Source: Paralcaligenes ureilyticus (lineage in GTDB: Bacteria; Pseudomonadota; Gammaproteobacteria; Burkholderiales; Burkholderiaceae_B). Taken from it: a stretch of 64,000 nucleotides of DNA. Numbering within the stretch: position 1 is the first letter of the stretch; every line of letters begins with the position of its first letter. The notes below the pieces were generated by a model. That model made no database searches. It was not told the DNA's origin and saw nothing but the letters and a program-made list of their open reading frames with translations. The DNA lies in the NCBI RefSeq assembly GCF_004346225.1, contig NZ_SMAJ01000014.1:1-64000 (forward strand), given 5' to 3'. This document shows, piece after piece, positions 44,188 to 54,256 of this stretch. The translations under genes were made by a program, and so were the position numbers.

Positions 44188-44263
44188 TGGAGCGGGAAAC
44201 GAGTCTCGAACTCGCGACCTCAACCTTGGCAAGGTTGCGCTCTACCAACTGAGCTATTCCCGC
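44188..44263 (-). tRNA. tRNA-Gly (GCC)
   Basis: The minus strand from 44263 gives GCGGGAATAGCTCAGTTGG, anticodon stem-loop CAACC-TTGCCAA-GGTTG (anticodon GCC), T-arm CGAGTTCGAGACTCG and acceptor TTCCCGC-T-CCA. 76 nt with CCA encoded. Confidence 0.96.
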
Positions 44264-44462
44264 ATTGTTTTCTGCACTGCGGCATATTTGCCTAAGTGGA
44301 AAACAGCCTCGCAGTATATCTGGATTTTTAGCGCCGCGCAAATTCATAAGCCCGGCCAACGTCCCACCGAGCCCATAAAAATCAAGTAACATTTAGCGAG
44401 GACCGAGATAGTAGCATAGGCATCCCCGCCTCTGTCAATTCGGCTAATCGTCAAGGCTGGCT

Positions 44463-45482
44463 TTGCTTCAACCCATCTTTCAAGATCTTACTTCGTTCAA
44501 TACGCTGGGCCTGCGCTCGCGGGCGGCGGCGTTTGTGCGCCATGAATCGGCCAGCGAGCTATCGGCGTTGTCCGATGTGGCCGATCGGTTTGGCCGGGTG
44601 TTTATTTTGGGCGGTGGCAGCAATGTGGTGCTGGCTTCGCAACTCGATAGCCTGGTGGTCAAGGTAGAGGCGCGCGGAGTGCAGCTTTGGTCAGAGACGG
44701 ACAGCGAACTGGTCATCGAGGCGCAAGCGGGCGAGGTCTGGCATGATTTTGTTGCGCAATGTGTGGACAAGGGCTGGGATGGGTTGGAAAATCTGGCGCT
44801 GATTCCCGGCACGGTGGGGGCGGCACCGGTGCAAAATATTGGCGCGTACGGGGTGGAACTGGATCAGCGTTTCCATAGCCTGGTGGCGTGGGATTTGCAT
44901 GAGCGGCGTCAGGTGGAAATGAGCGCTGGGGAGTGCCGGTTTTCTTATCGCGACAGTTTTTTCAAGCATGCCCAGCCGGGGCGGTGGCTGATTGTGGCGG
45001 TGCGTTTTCGTTTGCCCAAGCCCTGGCGGGCGGTGACGACGTATCCTGACTTGCAGCGTCATCCGCTGTTGGCGCGGTCGGCCGGTGCGGTAACGGCCCG
45101 GCAGGTTTTTGACGCGGTGTGCGAGATTCGCCGCCGCAAATTGCCCGATCCGGCGGTGTTGGGCAATGCGGGTAGTTTTTTCAAAAACCCCATCGTCAGC
45201 GCAGGCCGTCATGATTCGATCGAGGCGGAGCATCCGGGCTTGGTGGCCTACCCGCAGGAGCACGGTTTTTACAAGCTGGCGGCGGGCTGGTTGATCGAGC
45301 ACACGGGCTGGAAGGGGCGGCGCGTGGGTCCGGTGGGGGTGCATGACCGCCAGGCGCTGGTGCTGGTGAACTATGGCGGCGCCAACGCCGAAAATATCAG
45401 GAATCTGGCCGATGCCATTCGCGCCGATGTGGCCGCGCGCTATGGCGTGATGCTCGAGCAAGAGCCTGTGGCCGTGGTTTGA
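44463..45482 (+). CDS. murB: UDP-N-acetylenolpyruvoylglucosamine reductase
   Basis: 339 residues from a TTG start with AAGG upstream; the N-terminus [14 protein letters not shown] fits the family start. FAD-binding [13 protein letters not shown] and [20 protein letters not shown]; the catalytic serine lies in [11 protein letters not shown] and a conserved tyrosine in [10 protein letters not shown]. It reduces UDP-GlcNAc-enolpyruvate to UDP-MurNAc with NADPH in peptidoglycan synthesis. E. coli-like type I length. Confidence 0.95.
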   Translation: MLQPIFQDLTSFNTLGLRSRAAAFVRHESASELSALSDVADRFGRVFILGGGSNVVLASQLDSLVVKVEARGVQLWSETDSELVIEAQAGEVWHDFVAQCVDKGWDGLENLALIPGTVGAAPVQNIGAYGVELDQRFHSLVAWDLHERRQVEMSAGECRFSYRDSFFKHAQPGRWLIVAVRFRLPKPWRAVTTYPDLQRHPLLARSAGAVTARQVFDAVCEIRRRKLPDPAVLGNAGSFFKNPIVSAGRHDSIEAEHPGLVAYPQEHGFYKLAAGWLIEHTGWKGRRVGPVGVHDRQALVLVNYGGANAENIRNLADAIRADVAARYGVMLEQEPVAVV

Positions 45483-45483
45483 C

Positions 45484-46275
45484 TCAGATGGCCAGCACGT
45501 CTTGCATATCGAATAGCCCGTGCTGTTTGCGCGCCAGGTAGCGTGCCGCACGCAGGCTGCCTTGCGCGTAAGTGGCGCGGCTGCTGGCGCGATGAGTGAT
45601 TTCGATGCGTTCGCCGGTGCCGCAGAAATACACCGTATGGTCGCCGATGATATCGCCCCCGCGCACGACCGAAAAACCGATGCGGCCGGTTTGGCGCACG
45701 CCTGTATGGCCGTGGCGCGCCCAGTCGGCAATATCGTCCAGGTTCTCGTTCCAGGCGTGAGCAACAGCCTGGCCCATCGCCAGTGCAGTGCCCGAAGGCG
45801 CGTCGACCTTGTTGCGGTGATGCGCTTCAAAAACCTCGGCGTCGTAGCCGCTGTTTAAAAGTCGCGCGGCCACTTCCAGCAGTTTGAAGGTGACATTGAC
45901 GCCCACGCTCATATTGGGTGCAAACACGATGGCGATTTTCTGGCTGGCGGCGTGAATGGCCTGCTTGCCCTGGGTGTCGAAGCCGGTGGTGCCGATGACG
46001 CATTTGACGCCGTATTCGGTGCAGGCCTTCAAGTGTGCCAGGGTGCCTTCGGGCCGGGTAAAGTCGATCAGGCATTCGGCCTGCGCCAAGGCCTTCAAGT
46101 CGTCGGTAATCCGTACGCCTGTATCTCGCCCCAGGAAGGCGCCGGCGTCCTGGCCCACGGCCGGGGAGCCGGCGCGAACCAGGGCGGCGGTCAGTTTCAG
46201 GTCGCTGGCGTCAAGGACGGCTTCGATCAGCATTTGCCCCATGCGGCCGCTTGCTCCAGCTATCGCTATACGCAT
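45484..46275 (-). CDS. dapB: 4-hydroxy-tetrahydrodipicolinate reductase
   Basis: 263 residues. N-terminal nucleotide loop [40 protein letters not shown], and the family signature [19 protein letters not shown] with catalytic His and Lys. Lysine/diaminopimelate biosynthesis. The stop is 1 nt from the convergent murB stop; it starts 9 nt after bamE, with which it may be co-transcribed. Confidence 0.96.
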   Translation of the reverse strand: MRIAIAGASGRMGQMLIEAVLDASDLKLTAALVRAGSPAVGQDAGAFLGRDTGVRITDDLKALAQAECLIDFTRPEGTLAHLKACTEYGVKCVIGTTGFDTQGKQAIHAASQKIAIVFAPNMSVGVNVTFKLLEVAARLLNSGYDAEVFEAHHRNKVDAPSGTALAMGQAVAHAWNENLDDIADWARHGHTGVRQTGRIGFSVVRGGDIIGDHTVYFCGTGERIEITHRASSRATYAQGSLRAARYLARKQHGLFDMQDVLAI

Positions 46276-46284
46276 GATGACCCT

Positions 46285-46812
46285 CTAGCGCAATGGTTGG
46301 GGGCTCGGGCTGCCGGCCGTGGGATTGACAGGTTGAATCTCGACGGGGGAGCGGGTAGCCGGGGCGGGTGGGGGCGTGGGGGCCTTGGCCGCCGGACCGG
46401 TGTCAGCCTTGCCTGCCGGGGTCATGCCGGTATCGGCTTTCTGGAACGGCTGGCGGTCGGGCTGCTTATCGCCTACCCAGTGATCCAGGACATCGTTGAC
46501 GAAGAAGACAGTGAATTTGCGTTCCTGCGTTTTGCCGTAGCCGGGCTTGTTGAAATAGGGGTAGTCCCAGCGATTGCTGCGGAAGATGTCTTGCAGCGTT
46601 GGGGTGCCGAGAATAAAACGCACCTGGTCTCGCGTCATGCCTTTTTGCAGTTGTGCGACCTGTTCGGAAGTAATCCAGTTGCCTTGCTGAACGTCGGACC
46701 GGTACGGCAGGCCCCAGTTGGTGGTGCCGCAGGCCGACAGCGCCATCGCAACAACGCCCAGGGCCAGCCCGCAGCGTAATTTGGAAAAGAGTGGTTTTGC
46801 GGTCGTCAACAC
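46285..46812 (-). CDS. bamE: outer membrane assembly lipoprotein BamE
   Basis: 175 residues. Lipoprotein signal ending LSAC-GTTNW; SmpA/OmlA domain with QGNWITSEQVAQLQKGMTRD, QVRFILGTPTLQDIF and RWDYPYF. Longer than E. coli BamE (113) because of a Pro/Ala/Lys-rich C-terminal tail, as often seen in Burkholderiales. Part of the BAM complex that folds outer membrane proteins. Divergent from fur, as in Bordetella-type genomes. Confidence 0.93.
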   Translation of the reverse strand: MLTTAKPLFSKLRCGLALGVVAMALSACGTTNWGLPYRSDVQQGNWITSEQVAQLQKGMTRDQVRFILGTPTLQDIFRSNRWDYPYFNKPGYGKTQERKFTVFFVNDVLDHWVGDKQPDRQPFQKADTGMTPAGKADTGPAAKAPTPPPAPATRSPVEIQPVNPTAGSPSPQPLR

Positions 46813-46824
46813 GAAGCGCCCCTG

Positions 46825-46841
46825 TTATTCAATTTGAATAA
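46825..46841. promoter_or_regulatory. palindrome in the bamE-fur divergent gap
   Basis: TTATTCAA, T, TTGAATAA is a perfect 8-bp dyad, 12 nt upstream of the bamE start. It is not a close match to a 19-bp Fur box. It could be an operator or part of the bamE promoter. Confidence 0.4.
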
Positions 46842-46957
46842 AACCGTTATCATAAAGGTTCCAGAACAGACGCATCATAGCGTTTGTTACGGTTTCTTGT
46901 TTGCCATAATGCACTCAAGCGAACATCAGTCTCCATATACGCCGAGGCATTTTATCT

Positions 46958-47395
46958 ATGAACGACCAAAGTGAACTGAAAAATATGGGATTGAAGGCGA
47001 CATTCCCGCGCCTCAAAATCCTGGATATTTTTCGCAAGGCTGATCAACGCCATCAAAGTGCCGAAGATGTATATCGGGCCCTGATCGGCGAAGATGTGGA
47101 AATCGGGCTGGCGACCGTATACCGGGTGCTCACTCAGTTTGAGCAGGCGGGTATCCTGATTCGCAGCCAGTTCGATGGCGGGAAGGCGGTTTTCGAGCTC
47201 AACGACGGCGATCATCATGACCACATGATCTGCACCAATTGCGGCAAGGTGGCGGAATTCACCGATGCCGAAATTGAAAAGCGGCAGCAAAAGATAGCCA
47301 AGGAAAATAATTTCCTGCTCGAAAGCCACACCATGATGCTGTACGGCATCTGCTCCGACTGCTCGCCCAAGCAGGCGCATCATCATCTTAAATAG
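46958..47395 (+). CDS. fur: ferric uptake regulator
   Basis: 145 residues. Winged helix [18 protein letters not shown] and [20 protein letters not shown]; metal sites [16 protein letters not shown] (His cluster plus CxxC) and CSDCS near the end. Represses iron uptake genes when loaded with Fe2+. The 3' end overlaps the convergent recN stop by 8 bp. Confidence 0.97.
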   Translation: MNDQSELKNMGLKATFPRLKILDIFRKADQRHQSAEDVYRALIGEDVEIGLATVYRVLTQFEQAGILIRSQFDGGKAVFELNDGDHHDHMICTNCGKVAEFTDAEIEKRQQKIAKENNFLLESHTMMLYGICSDCSPKQAHHHLK

Positions 47396-49034
47396 CGGCC
47401 AGCATTTCTCGGGCGTGTTTGCGGGTGGTCTCGGTAATGGTCAGACCCCCCAGCATACGCGCGACCTCGTGCACGCGGTCTTGTTCGCTCAGGGCTGCGA
47501 TGCTCGATAGCGTAGTGCCGTCGGTGCTTGTTTTCCTGACTTCGTAGTGATGCATCCCGCGAGCCGCGACCTGCGGCAGATGGGTAACGCACAGTACCTG
47601 GTGGCGACCGCCCAATTCTCGCAGCAGACGGCCCACGACTTCGGCAACCGCCCCGCCCACGCCTGTATCGACCTCATCGAATATCAGGGTGGGCACGCGC
47701 GCCGCCCGGCTGGCGATGACCGATAGCGCCAGGGATAGCCGCGCCAACTCGCCCCCCGATACGACTTTGGCCAAGGGCCGGGTCTGGACGCCGCTGTGTC
47801 CCGCCACCAGGAATTCCACGCTTTCATTGCCGTGGGCGGAGGGCTCGCAAGGGTGCAGTGTGATGTCGAACCGGCCGCCTTGCATGGCGAGCGTTTGCAT
47901 GGCCTGGGTGACTTGCGCAGCCAGCGTCTTGCTGGTTTTGCGACGGGCGTTGCCGAGCGCTTCGGCGGCCTTGCTGTACAGGTTTTGGGATGCCTCGACG
48001 TGCTGGGTCAATGCGCCGATATCGGCGGCGGCGTCGCTGGCCTCGCGCTGGGCAAGCAGGCTGGCATGGAGGGCGTCGAGCTCTTCGGGTTCGACCTTGA
48101 ATTTACGTGCCGCGTCGAAAATGGCACCCAGGCGCCGCTCGGCCTGGGCCAGGCGTTCGGGGTCGAGCTCCAGCCGGTCCAGATAGCTGTTCAGGTCGGA
48201 AGCGGCCTCGGCCGCGGCGATACGAGCCGATTCGATGGCGTCGTAGACGCCTTGCAGGCGGTTATCGTGATGCAGCAGCTGTTTGATTTGATGCGCGGCG
48301 CGGCTTAGGTATTGTTCGACCGAATCCTGTTCATTGTCGAGCGCGGCCAGGGCGGCGGTGGCTCCGTCCTGCAGGGATTGGGCGTGGGCCAGGCGGTTTT
48401 GGTCTTGATTGATGGCGTCCCATTCGCCGGGGCGCAGGTCCAGGCGGCCCAGTTCGGCGATCTGCCAATCCAGACGCTCGCGTTCTTCCTTCAGGACGGC
48501 TGCGCTTTTTTGTGCCGCAAGCAGCGCCTTTTGCGCCTGTTGCCAATCGTGCCAGGCCTGCTGGGTCTGCTTGGCCAGGCTTTGGTGCTTGCCCTGGGCG
48601 TCGAGCAGATCGCGCTGGCTGGCGGTTTTCAGCAGGCTTTGGTGGGCGTGTTGGCCGTGTATGTCGACCAGTAGTTCGCCCAATTCGCGCAATTGCCCCA
48701 GTGCGACCGGCAGGCCGTTGATAAAGGCCCGGCTGCGCGCCTGGGTGTCGATGACCCGGCGCAACACCAGCGCGTCGTCGGCGTCGAATTCATGTTCTTG
48801 CAGCCATGGCCGCAAGGTGTCGGGAATTTCGAATACGGCACTGATGTCGGTACGCGCGGCGCCGTCGCGTACCACGCTTGCGTCGCCGCGTGCGCCCAGC
48901 GCCAGCGACAAGGCGTCGATCAGGATCGATTTGCCCGCGCCCGTCTCTCCAGAAAAGACCGTGAAGCCAGGTTCGAACGGGATCTCGGCCTGATCCACGA
49001 TCACAAAGTCGCGAATGTGCAGCGTACGTAGCAT
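47388..49034 (-). CDS. recN: DNA repair protein RecN
   Basis: 548 residues of SMC-like ATPase. Walker [21 protein letters not shown] near the N-terminus; long helical middle (about 160-370); signature [16 protein letters not shown] and Walker [13 protein letters not shown] near the C-terminus. It gathers broken DNA ends in double-strand break repair. It starts 4 nt after nadK and is probably co-transcribed with it, a common arrangement. Confidence 0.97.
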   Translation of the reverse strand: MLRTLHIRDFVIVDQAEIPFEPGFTVFSGETGAGKSILIDALSLALGARGDASVVRDGAARTDISAVFEIPDTLRPWLQEHEFDADDALVLRRVIDTQARSRAFINGLPVALGQLRELGELLVDIHGQHAHQSLLKTASQRDLLDAQGKHQSLAKQTQQAWHDWQQAQKALLAAQKSAAVLKEERERLDWQIAELGRLDLRPGEWDAINQDQNRLAHAQSLQDGATAALAALDNEQDSVEQYLSRAAHQIKQLLHHDNRLQGVYDAIESARIAAAEAASDLNSYLDRLELDPERLAQAERRLGAIFDAARKFKVEPEELDALHASLLAQREASDAAADIGALTQHVEASQNLYSKAAEALGNARRKTSKTLAAQVTQAMQTLAMQGGRFDITLHPCEPSAHGNESVEFLVAGHSGVQTRPLAKVVSGGELARLSLALSVIASRAARVPTLIFDEVDTGVGGAVAEVVGRLLRELGGRHQVLCVTHLPQVAARGMHHYEVRKTSTDGTTLSSIAALSEQDRVHEVARMLGGLTITETTRKHAREMLAAI

Positions 49035-49038
49035 GGGT

Positions 49039-49938
49039 TTACTCGACGTTGTCCGAGGGTTGAGGCATGAGGTTCCAGTGCAGCTTGCGGCGCAGGGTGG
49101 AGAAGAAACTATAGCCGGTGGGGTGCAGGAAGCGCACGGTGTCCTTGGCGCGGCGCACGTCGATACGGTCGCCCGGCTGACAGTCCGACCAGGTCTGCAT
49201 GTCGAAGTGCACGCTTGCTCCCGATTCGACGCGCCCCAAAGCGGTAATGGTCATGCTGAGTGTGCCGCTGTCGGGAATGACGATAGGGCGGTTGGACAAG
49301 GTTTGCGGCGCCACCGGCACCAGCAGGATGGCGTTGAGCCGGGGATGCAGGATGGGGCCGTTGGCCGAGAGGGAATAAGCGGTCGACCCTGTGGGAGTGG
49401 CCACGATCAGGCCGTCTGCGCGTTGGCTGTACATGAACGTGCCGTCGAGTTCGACGCGCAGTTCGATCATGCCCCCGCGTCCGGCGCGGTTGATGACTAC
49501 GTCGTTTAGCGCGACCCCCGAAAACATGACTACATCGCCGCGCACAACGCGGCCTTCCAGCAGCACCCGCTCTTCGGCCTCGAAATTGCCGTTGATGACG
49601 CTGGTCAGTGCGTCCTGGGCGCTGTGCAACGGAATGTCGGTAATAAATCCCAGCCGCCCGTGATTGATGCCGATGAGCGGCACGCGCGTGCGGGCCAATT
49701 GGCGTCCGGCGCCCAGCATTGTGCCATCGCCCCCCATGACAACGGCCAGGTCGGCGCGCTGGCCGATTTCTTCGTATGACGCAATCGTGTATTCGGTAAT
49801 CCTCGTGTGCCGGGCGGTGTCGGCTTCAATTAGCACATTGCACCCAGCTGCCTGTAAAGTGTCGACTAGGTGGCGCAAGGGTGCGTCCAGGCCGCTGTCC
49901 TGATGCCGGCCGATAATGGCTACGGTTTTAAAGTGCAT
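49039..49938 (-). CDS. nadK: NAD kinase
   Basis: 299 residues from the ATG at 49938 (MHFKTVAIIGRHQDSG); the open frame extends 28 codons further without family similarity. Conserved VVMGGDGTMLGAGRQLA (GGDGT), NHGRLGFITD, and ALNDVVINRAGRGGMIE, plus TPTGSTAYSLSANGP. Phosphorylates NAD to NADP. Divergent from hrcA. Confidence 0.96.
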   Translation of the reverse strand: MHFKTVAIIGRHQDSGLDAPLRHLVDTLQAAGCNVLIEADTARHTRITEYTIASYEEIGQRADLAVVMGGDGTMLGAGRQLARTRVPLIGINHGRLGFITDIPLHSAQDALTSVINGNFEAEERVLLEGRVVRGDVVMFSGVALNDVVINRAGRGGMIELRVELDGTFMYSQRADGLIVATPTGSTAYSLSANGPILHPRLNAILLVPVAPQTLSNRPIVIPDSGTLSMTITALGRVESGASVHFDMQTWSDCQPGDRIDVRRAKDTVRFLHPTGYSFFSTLRRKLHWNLMPQPSDNVE

Positions 49939-50050
49939 GGGTTCAGGCCTTGTTGGGTGAGATGATGCCGATAAATCGATTATATGGGGGCTGCGGCCTG
50001 GCGTTGTGGATAAAAAAACCACTTTTCGCCAGATTACTTAAAATATAGGT

Positions 50051-51061
50051 ATGGATGACAGAGCCAATGCGCTTTTAAAAGCGCTTATCGAACGTTATAT
50101 TGCCGACGGACAGCCGGTAGGGTCGCGCACGCTCTCCAAAATGTTCGACCTATCGCCTGCGACCATCCGCAATGTGATGGCCGACCTTGAAGAGCTCGGC
50201 CTGATACACAGCCCGCATACCTCCGCGGGGCGGGTGCCCACGCCGCGCGGCTACCGCATTTTTGCCGATCGGTTGCTGGCGGTGCAGCGCTTCGAGGTCT
50301 TGCAGCCGGCGCAGATCCGCGAGATGTTGCCGGCGGCCGACCCCAGCCGGGCCGTGAACGCCGCGGCCGTGCTGCTGTCCAATTTGTCGCAATTCGCCGG
50401 TGTCGTGCTGGCGCCCCGGCGCGCGCAGGTGTTTCGCCAGATCGAATTTATTCGCTTGTCGGAAAAGCGAGTGCTGCTGATTATTATCACGCCCGACGGC
50501 GATGTTCAAAATCGCATTCTGTTTGTGTCGCGCGATTATCTGGAACAGGAACTGCTGGAAGCCAGCAATTTCTTCAACCAGCATTTTGCGGGCATGTCGT
50601 TCGATCAGGTGCGCCTCTCGCTGGCTGACGAGCTCTCGTCCTTGCAGGCTGATATCTCGCGCCTGATGCAGGCGGCGGTCGAGGCCGGCACGGCGCCGGG
50701 CGATAGCGACGACGCGGTCGTCATTTCGGGCGAACGAAAGCTGCTGAACGTCAGCGACATCGCTTCTGACATGGATCGTCTGCGCCGCATGTTTTCCCTG
50801 TTCGAGAAGAAAACCGATCTGATGCAATTGCTTGATGTGTCCAGCCGCGCGCAGGGCGTGCAGATATATATAGGCGGCGATTCACGGCTGGTTCCCATGG
50901 AGGACGTGTCGGTGGTGACCGCGCCTTATGGCGTCAATGGCAAGGTGGTGGGCACGCTGGGGGTGATAGGCCCTTCACGCATGTCCTACGAACGCGTCAT
51001 TCCCATCGTCGATATTACGGCGCGCCTGCTGTCCAATGCGCTGAGTCATAATCAGTCCTGA
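50051..51061 (+). CDS. hrcA: heat-inducible transcription repressor HrcA
   Basis: 336 residues. N-terminal winged helix with [20 protein letters not shown] and [19 protein letters not shown], then [14 protein letters not shown], and the C-terminal [20 protein letters not shown]. HrcA binds CIRCE elements to repress chaperone genes. I found no CIRCE repeat in front of grpE, dnaK or hrcA in this window, so its target (often groESL) is probably elsewhere. Confidence 0.95.
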   Translation: MDDRANALLKALIERYIADGQPVGSRTLSKMFDLSPATIRNVMADLEELGLIHSPHTSAGRVPTPRGYRIFADRLLAVQRFEVLQPAQIREMLPAADPSRAVNAAAVLLSNLSQFAGVVLAPRRAQVFRQIEFIRLSEKRVLLIIITPDGDVQNRILFVSRDYLEQELLEASNFFNQHFAGMSFDQVRLSLADELSSLQADISRLMQAAVEAGTAPGDSDDAVVISGERKLLNVSDIASDMDRLRRMFSLFEKKTDLMQLLDVSSRAQGVQIYIGGDSRLVPMEDVSVVTAPYGVNGKVVGTLGVIGPSRMSYERVIPIVDITARLLSNALSHNQS

Positions 51062-51121
51062 AGCCTCGTCGCTGTGCCGGTTGCAGGCGACGCTATCTTT
51101 TAAACATCAAGAGTAAGCCCA

Positions 51122-52246
51122 GTGTCGAGTTTATTTGCTCCGCGTTTTCAATCTGAACCGGTCGATCCTCAGGCTTTGGATGCCGCCAGGCCGTTGCGTC
51201 GGCCGGGCCCGGTGGGCGTGCTGCTCGTTAATCTGGGTACGCCCGACCACCCCACCGCGGCATCGATTCGCCGTTACCTGTCGGAGTTCTTGTCCGATTC
51301 GCGGGTAATCGAAATCCCGCGATGGCTCTGGCAGATTATTTTGCAGGGCTTTATTTTGACGCGCCGCCCGCGCAAGCTGGCCCCGCGCTACCAAGAAATA
51401 TGGATGGACGAGGGGTCGCCGCTGCTGGTCTATAGCCGTGCGCAGGCGAGCGGCGTGCAGCGGGTGCTGGATGCGCAGAGGGCGGCTCGGTCGGAAGGTG
51501 ACGCGCGGGCAGCTCTGGATGAGGCGGGGGTGGCTGTTCGAGTCGAGCTCGGCATGCGTTATGGCAATCCGTCGGTTGCCGGTGCGATGGATGCGCTGCG
51601 TGCCCAGGGTTGCGAGCGAATTCTGACGGTGCCCATGTATCCGCAGTACGCGGCCAGCACCACGGCCACGGCGGTCGATCAGGTGGCGGCTGTGGCGGCG
51701 CGTTTGCGCAACCAGCCCGAGTTGCGATTCATCAAGCGTTTTCATACCGATCAGGCCTATATTCAGGCGCTGGCCGGGCAAGTGCGGGCGCATTGGCAGG
51801 CGCATGGCCGGCCGCAGAAACTGTTGCTCAGTTTTCACGGCTTGCCGCGCCGCGTGGTGTTGCAGGGCGACCCGTATTACCGTGACTGCATGGAAACGGC
51901 GGCCCTGCTCAGGCAAAGCCTGGGCGCCGATGCCAGCCTGGTCGAAGTCGCGTTCCAGAGCCGCTTTGGCGCCGAAAAATGGCTCGAACCCTATACGTTG
52001 CCGACCTTGCAGGCCTGGGCCTCGCAAGGCATCACCCGTGTCGACGTCATGTGCCCCGGGTTTCTGGCCGATTGCCTGGAAACGCTGGAAGAAATCCAGC
52101 AGCAGTGCCGCGATGCCTTCATGGCCGCCGGCGGCGAGCAGTTCCACTATCTGCCATGCCTGAACGACGACCCCGCGTGGATCTCCGGCCTTGCCCGCCT
52201 GATTACGCGCAACCTCGGCGGCTGGTTGGATGGGTCGTCTGTTTGA
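51122..52246 (+). CDS. hemH: ferrochelatase
   Basis: 374 residues from a GTG start. VGVLLVNLGTPDHPTAASIR, YLSEFLSDSRVIEIP, VPMYPQYAASTTATA, the active-site histidine in LLSFHGLPRRVVLQGDPYY, and VAFQSRFGAEKWLEPYT. Inserts Fe2+ into protoporphyrin IX to make haem, at the membrane surface. Position after hrcA is typical for the group. Confidence 0.96.
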   Translation: MSSLFAPRFQSEPVDPQALDAARPLRRPGPVGVLLVNLGTPDHPTAASIRRYLSEFLSDSRVIEIPRWLWQIILQGFILTRRPRKLAPRYQEIWMDEGSPLLVYSRAQASGVQRVLDAQRAARSEGDARAALDEAGVAVRVELGMRYGNPSVAGAMDALRAQGCERILTVPMYPQYAASTTATAVDQVAAVAARLRNQPELRFIKRFHTDQAYIQALAGQVRAHWQAHGRPQKLLLSFHGLPRRVVLQGDPYYRDCMETAALLRQSLGADASLVEVAFQSRFGAEKWLEPYTLPTLQAWASQGITRVDVMCPGFLADCLETLEEIQQQCRDAFMAAGGEQFHYLPCLNDDPAWISGLARLITRNLGGWLDGSSV

Positions 52247-52254
52247 TCGCCGGC

Positions 52255-52326
52255 ATGGCACCCACAAGGGGTGCCGCTACAAAACGTGCCCGTCGCGAAT
52301 GTAGCGGCAGCCCTTGTGGCTGCCAT
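52255..52326. repeat. dispersed palindromic repeat (copy A)
   Basis: ATGGCACCCACAAGGGGTGC at one end is matched by its inverted, slightly diverged counterpart ending GCCCTTGTGGCTGCCAT, with CGCTACA/TGTAGCG inside and a short spacer. It lies between hemH and the carbonic anhydrase gene. Each arm can also fold alone. Confidence 0.8.
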
Positions 52327-52460
52327 CCCGACGCCCCTTATTTTCCCCCGCAGCCCAGCAGGCGGTTCCAGGTCAACTCCGCCCACCCGAAGATGACGGG
52401 GCTTGCCGATTGGCATAAACTAAAAAGGCTTGCTTCTCTCATTTAAAGCTGATTGCTCCT

Positions 52461-53021
52461 ATGCTCAGAAAAAATCCCCGTGGTGATTATCCGGTTGTGC
52501 ACGAAACTGCATTTGTGGATCCAACCGCCGTGTTGTGCGGCTTGGTTACGGTGGGCGAACATGTGTTTATCGGCCCCTATGCCGTGATTCGTGCCGATGA
52601 AGTCGATGAGGATGGAGGGATGGAGCCTATTATTATCGGAGCCAACTCCAATATTCAGGATGGGGTGGTCATTCACTCCAAAGATGGGGCCGCCGTTACG
52701 ATTGGGGAGCACACTTCGATCGCCCATCGATCCATCGTCCATGGCCCGTGCAAGGTGGGGCATCACGTATTCATCGGTTTTAATTCCGTTCTGTTCAACT
52801 GTGTGGTAGGTGATAATGCCGTGGTGCGCCATAATTGCGTGGTCGACGGCCACGATATACCCGAAGGCTTTTATTTGACTTCCGCTACAGTGGTGACCGG
52901 CGCTACCGATCTAAGCGTGCTTCAAAGCGTGCCGCAATCGGCGCGCGAGTTTTCCGAATCAGTGGTGCATACCAATGTCACCCTGGCACAAGCCTACCGG
53001 CGCATTCAGAACGAGTTCTGA
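52461..53021 (+). CDS. gamma-class carbonic anhydrase-like protein
   Basis: 186 residues of left-handed beta-helix hexapeptide repeats. VVHETAFVDPTAVLCGLVTV, GPYAVIRADE, NIQDGVVIHSKDG, IAHRSIVHGPCKVGHHVFIG. The three zinc histidines of the Cam-type enzyme (in VIH, AHRS and VHG) are present, as is the acidic loop EVDEDGGMEP. It would hydrate CO2 reversibly. It may help supply bicarbonate, but it is not near the carboxylase clusters. Confidence 0.87.
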   Translation: MLRKNPRGDYPVVHETAFVDPTAVLCGLVTVGEHVFIGPYAVIRADEVDEDGGMEPIIIGANSNIQDGVVIHSKDGAAVTIGEHTSIAHRSIVHGPCKVGHHVFIGFNSVLFNCVVGDNAVVRHNCVVDGHDIPEGFYLTSATVVTGATDLSVLQSVPQSAREFSESVVHTNVTLAQAYRRIQNEF

Positions 53022-53042
53022 TAAACGTACCCACCATCAGGT

Positions 53043-53068
53043 CTTGAAATAGGCGCTCGGGCCCCCAT
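53043..53068 (+). promoter_or_regulatory. sigma-32 heat-shock promoter of grpE
   Basis: CTTGAAA (53043-53049), a 13-nt spacer, and CCCCAT (53063-53068) match the sigma-32 consensus exactly. It lies 43 nt before the grpE start. Confidence 0.85.
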
Positions 53069-53111
53069 CTGTTGGTGAATTCGTTAATTAATTTAGTGTG
53101 GAGAAAGCCCT

Positions 53112-53699
53112 ATGCCGGCGCCGAACGAACCTTGCGATCCCAAACAGGAAAACCCATCTGTGGACACCTCCGAGCAACTTGAAGTGAACGAGGCGCAGCA
53201 CAATCTGGATGCTGCTGCAGACGCGTCCGACGATCTGGCGGGTTTGCTGGCCGACGCTCAGTCGCAGGTCGCTCAATATCATGATCAGTTGTTGCGCGCC
53301 AAGGCCGAGGTTGAAAACATACGCCGCCGGGCGCAAGAAGACATTGCCCGTGCCCGAAAATTCGGCACGGAGTCGTTTGCTGAAAGCCTGGTCCCGGTTA
53401 AAGATAGCCTCGAGGCTGCTTTGGCGCAGGCTGACCAAACGGTAGAGTCCTGGCGCGAAGGGGTGGAAGTAACCCTGCGCCAGTTGAGTTCGGCGTTCGA
53501 GCGGAATGCGCTCAAAGAAGTCTGGCCGGCTGTCGGCGATAAGTTCGATCCGCATCTGCATCAGGCCATTTCGTCGGTTCCATCAGACCTGCCCGAGGGA
53601 ACCGTGGCGCAAGCCCTGCAAAAAGGCTACACCATTTCCGATCGCGTCCTGCGCCCGGCATTGGTGACTGTATCGGCAGGTCCGGGCCAGGCAGCGTAA
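53112..53699 (+). CDS. grpE: nucleotide exchange factor GrpE
   Basis: 195 residues. An acidic N-terminus, a coiled coil ([38 protein letters not shown]), then the beta domain with [19 protein letters not shown] and [20 protein letters not shown]. It releases ADP from DnaK. Preceded by its own sigma-32 promoter. Confidence 0.96.
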   Translation: MPAPNEPCDPKQENPSVDTSEQLEVNEAQHNLDAAADASDDLAGLLADAQSQVAQYHDQLLRAKAEVENIRRRAQEDIARARKFGTESFAESLVPVKDSLEAALAQADQTVESWREGVEVTLRQLSSAFERNALKEVWPAVGDKFDPHLHQAISSVPSDLPEGTVAQALQKGYTISDRVLRPALVTVSAGPGQAA

Positions 53700-53702
53700 G
53701 TC

Positions 53703-54101
53703 ATGTCTCAGGCCTCTGAGCCCCAGGCCGGCGAATTCGACCCGGCGGAGGTGTTCGGGCTATTTGCCATGCGAGAGGTCGATAGTGCTAATTTTGATGC
53801 GGCCGTCGTCAATGCTCCGGGATCGGATCTGCGTTGTGTCTTCTTTTGGGGCAACGATTGTTATAACTGCATGCTGTTCAAAAATACAGCATTAATGCTT
53901 CAGGACCAGATCAAGGCGTTGGGTTTGGCCTGGTTTCACGCCAATGTGTATCAGGACGAGGCCTTGGGGCGGCGTTTTGGCTTACATGGCGTGCCCGCTT
54001 TCGTGTTTTATCGGGCAGGCAAGCGCTTGGGCCGGATTTCCGGCTGGCCCGGCCTGCCGCAGTTTAGTGGCGCCGTCGCGCGTTTGAACGCGGGGGCGTA
54101 G
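53703..54101 (+). CDS. thioredoxin-fold protein
   Basis: 132 residues. FFWGNDCYNCMLFKNTAL carries a CxxC (CYNC) at the start of helix 1; the cis-proline loop is HGVPAFVFYRAGKRL. Located 3 nt after grpE and before dnaK, in the same direction, so it shares the heat-shock operon. It could reduce disulfides during heat stress; the CYNC motif is unusual (thioredoxin has CGPC). Partner unknown. Confidence 0.83.
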   Translation: MSQASEPQAGEFDPAEVFGLFAMREVDSANFDAAVVNAPGSDLRCVFFWGNDCYNCMLFKNTALMLQDQIKALGLAWFHANVYQDEALGRRFGLHGVPAFVFYRAGKRLGRISGWPGLPQFSGAVARLNAGA

Positions 54102-54115
54102 GTTTTGGCGGCTAA

Positions 54116-54139
54116 TGTAGCGGCACCCCTTGTTGTGCC
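54116..54139. repeat. dispersed palindromic repeat, single arm (copy B)
   Basis: TGTAGCGGCACCCCTTGTTG followed by TGCC is one arm of the repeat family, with one internal difference. No second arm follows. It lies between the thioredoxin-like gene and the dnaK promoter. Confidence 0.65.
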
Positions 54140-54172
54140 CTCATTTACCCGCATAAAAAATCGGTCGCCGGG

Positions 54173-54198
54173 CTTGAAATTAGCCCGGCTACCCCCAG
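54173..54198 (+). promoter_or_regulatory. sigma-32 heat-shock promoter of dnaK
   Basis: CTTGAAA (54173-54179), 13-nt spacer, CCCCAG (54193-54198): one mismatch to the sigma-32 consensus. It is 58 nt before the dnaK start. Confidence 0.8.
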
Positions 54199-54256
54199 TT
54201 AGGATTCATTCTGGTTCAATTTCAATCATTCAGCTTACTTTTCAGAGTTAGAGATT

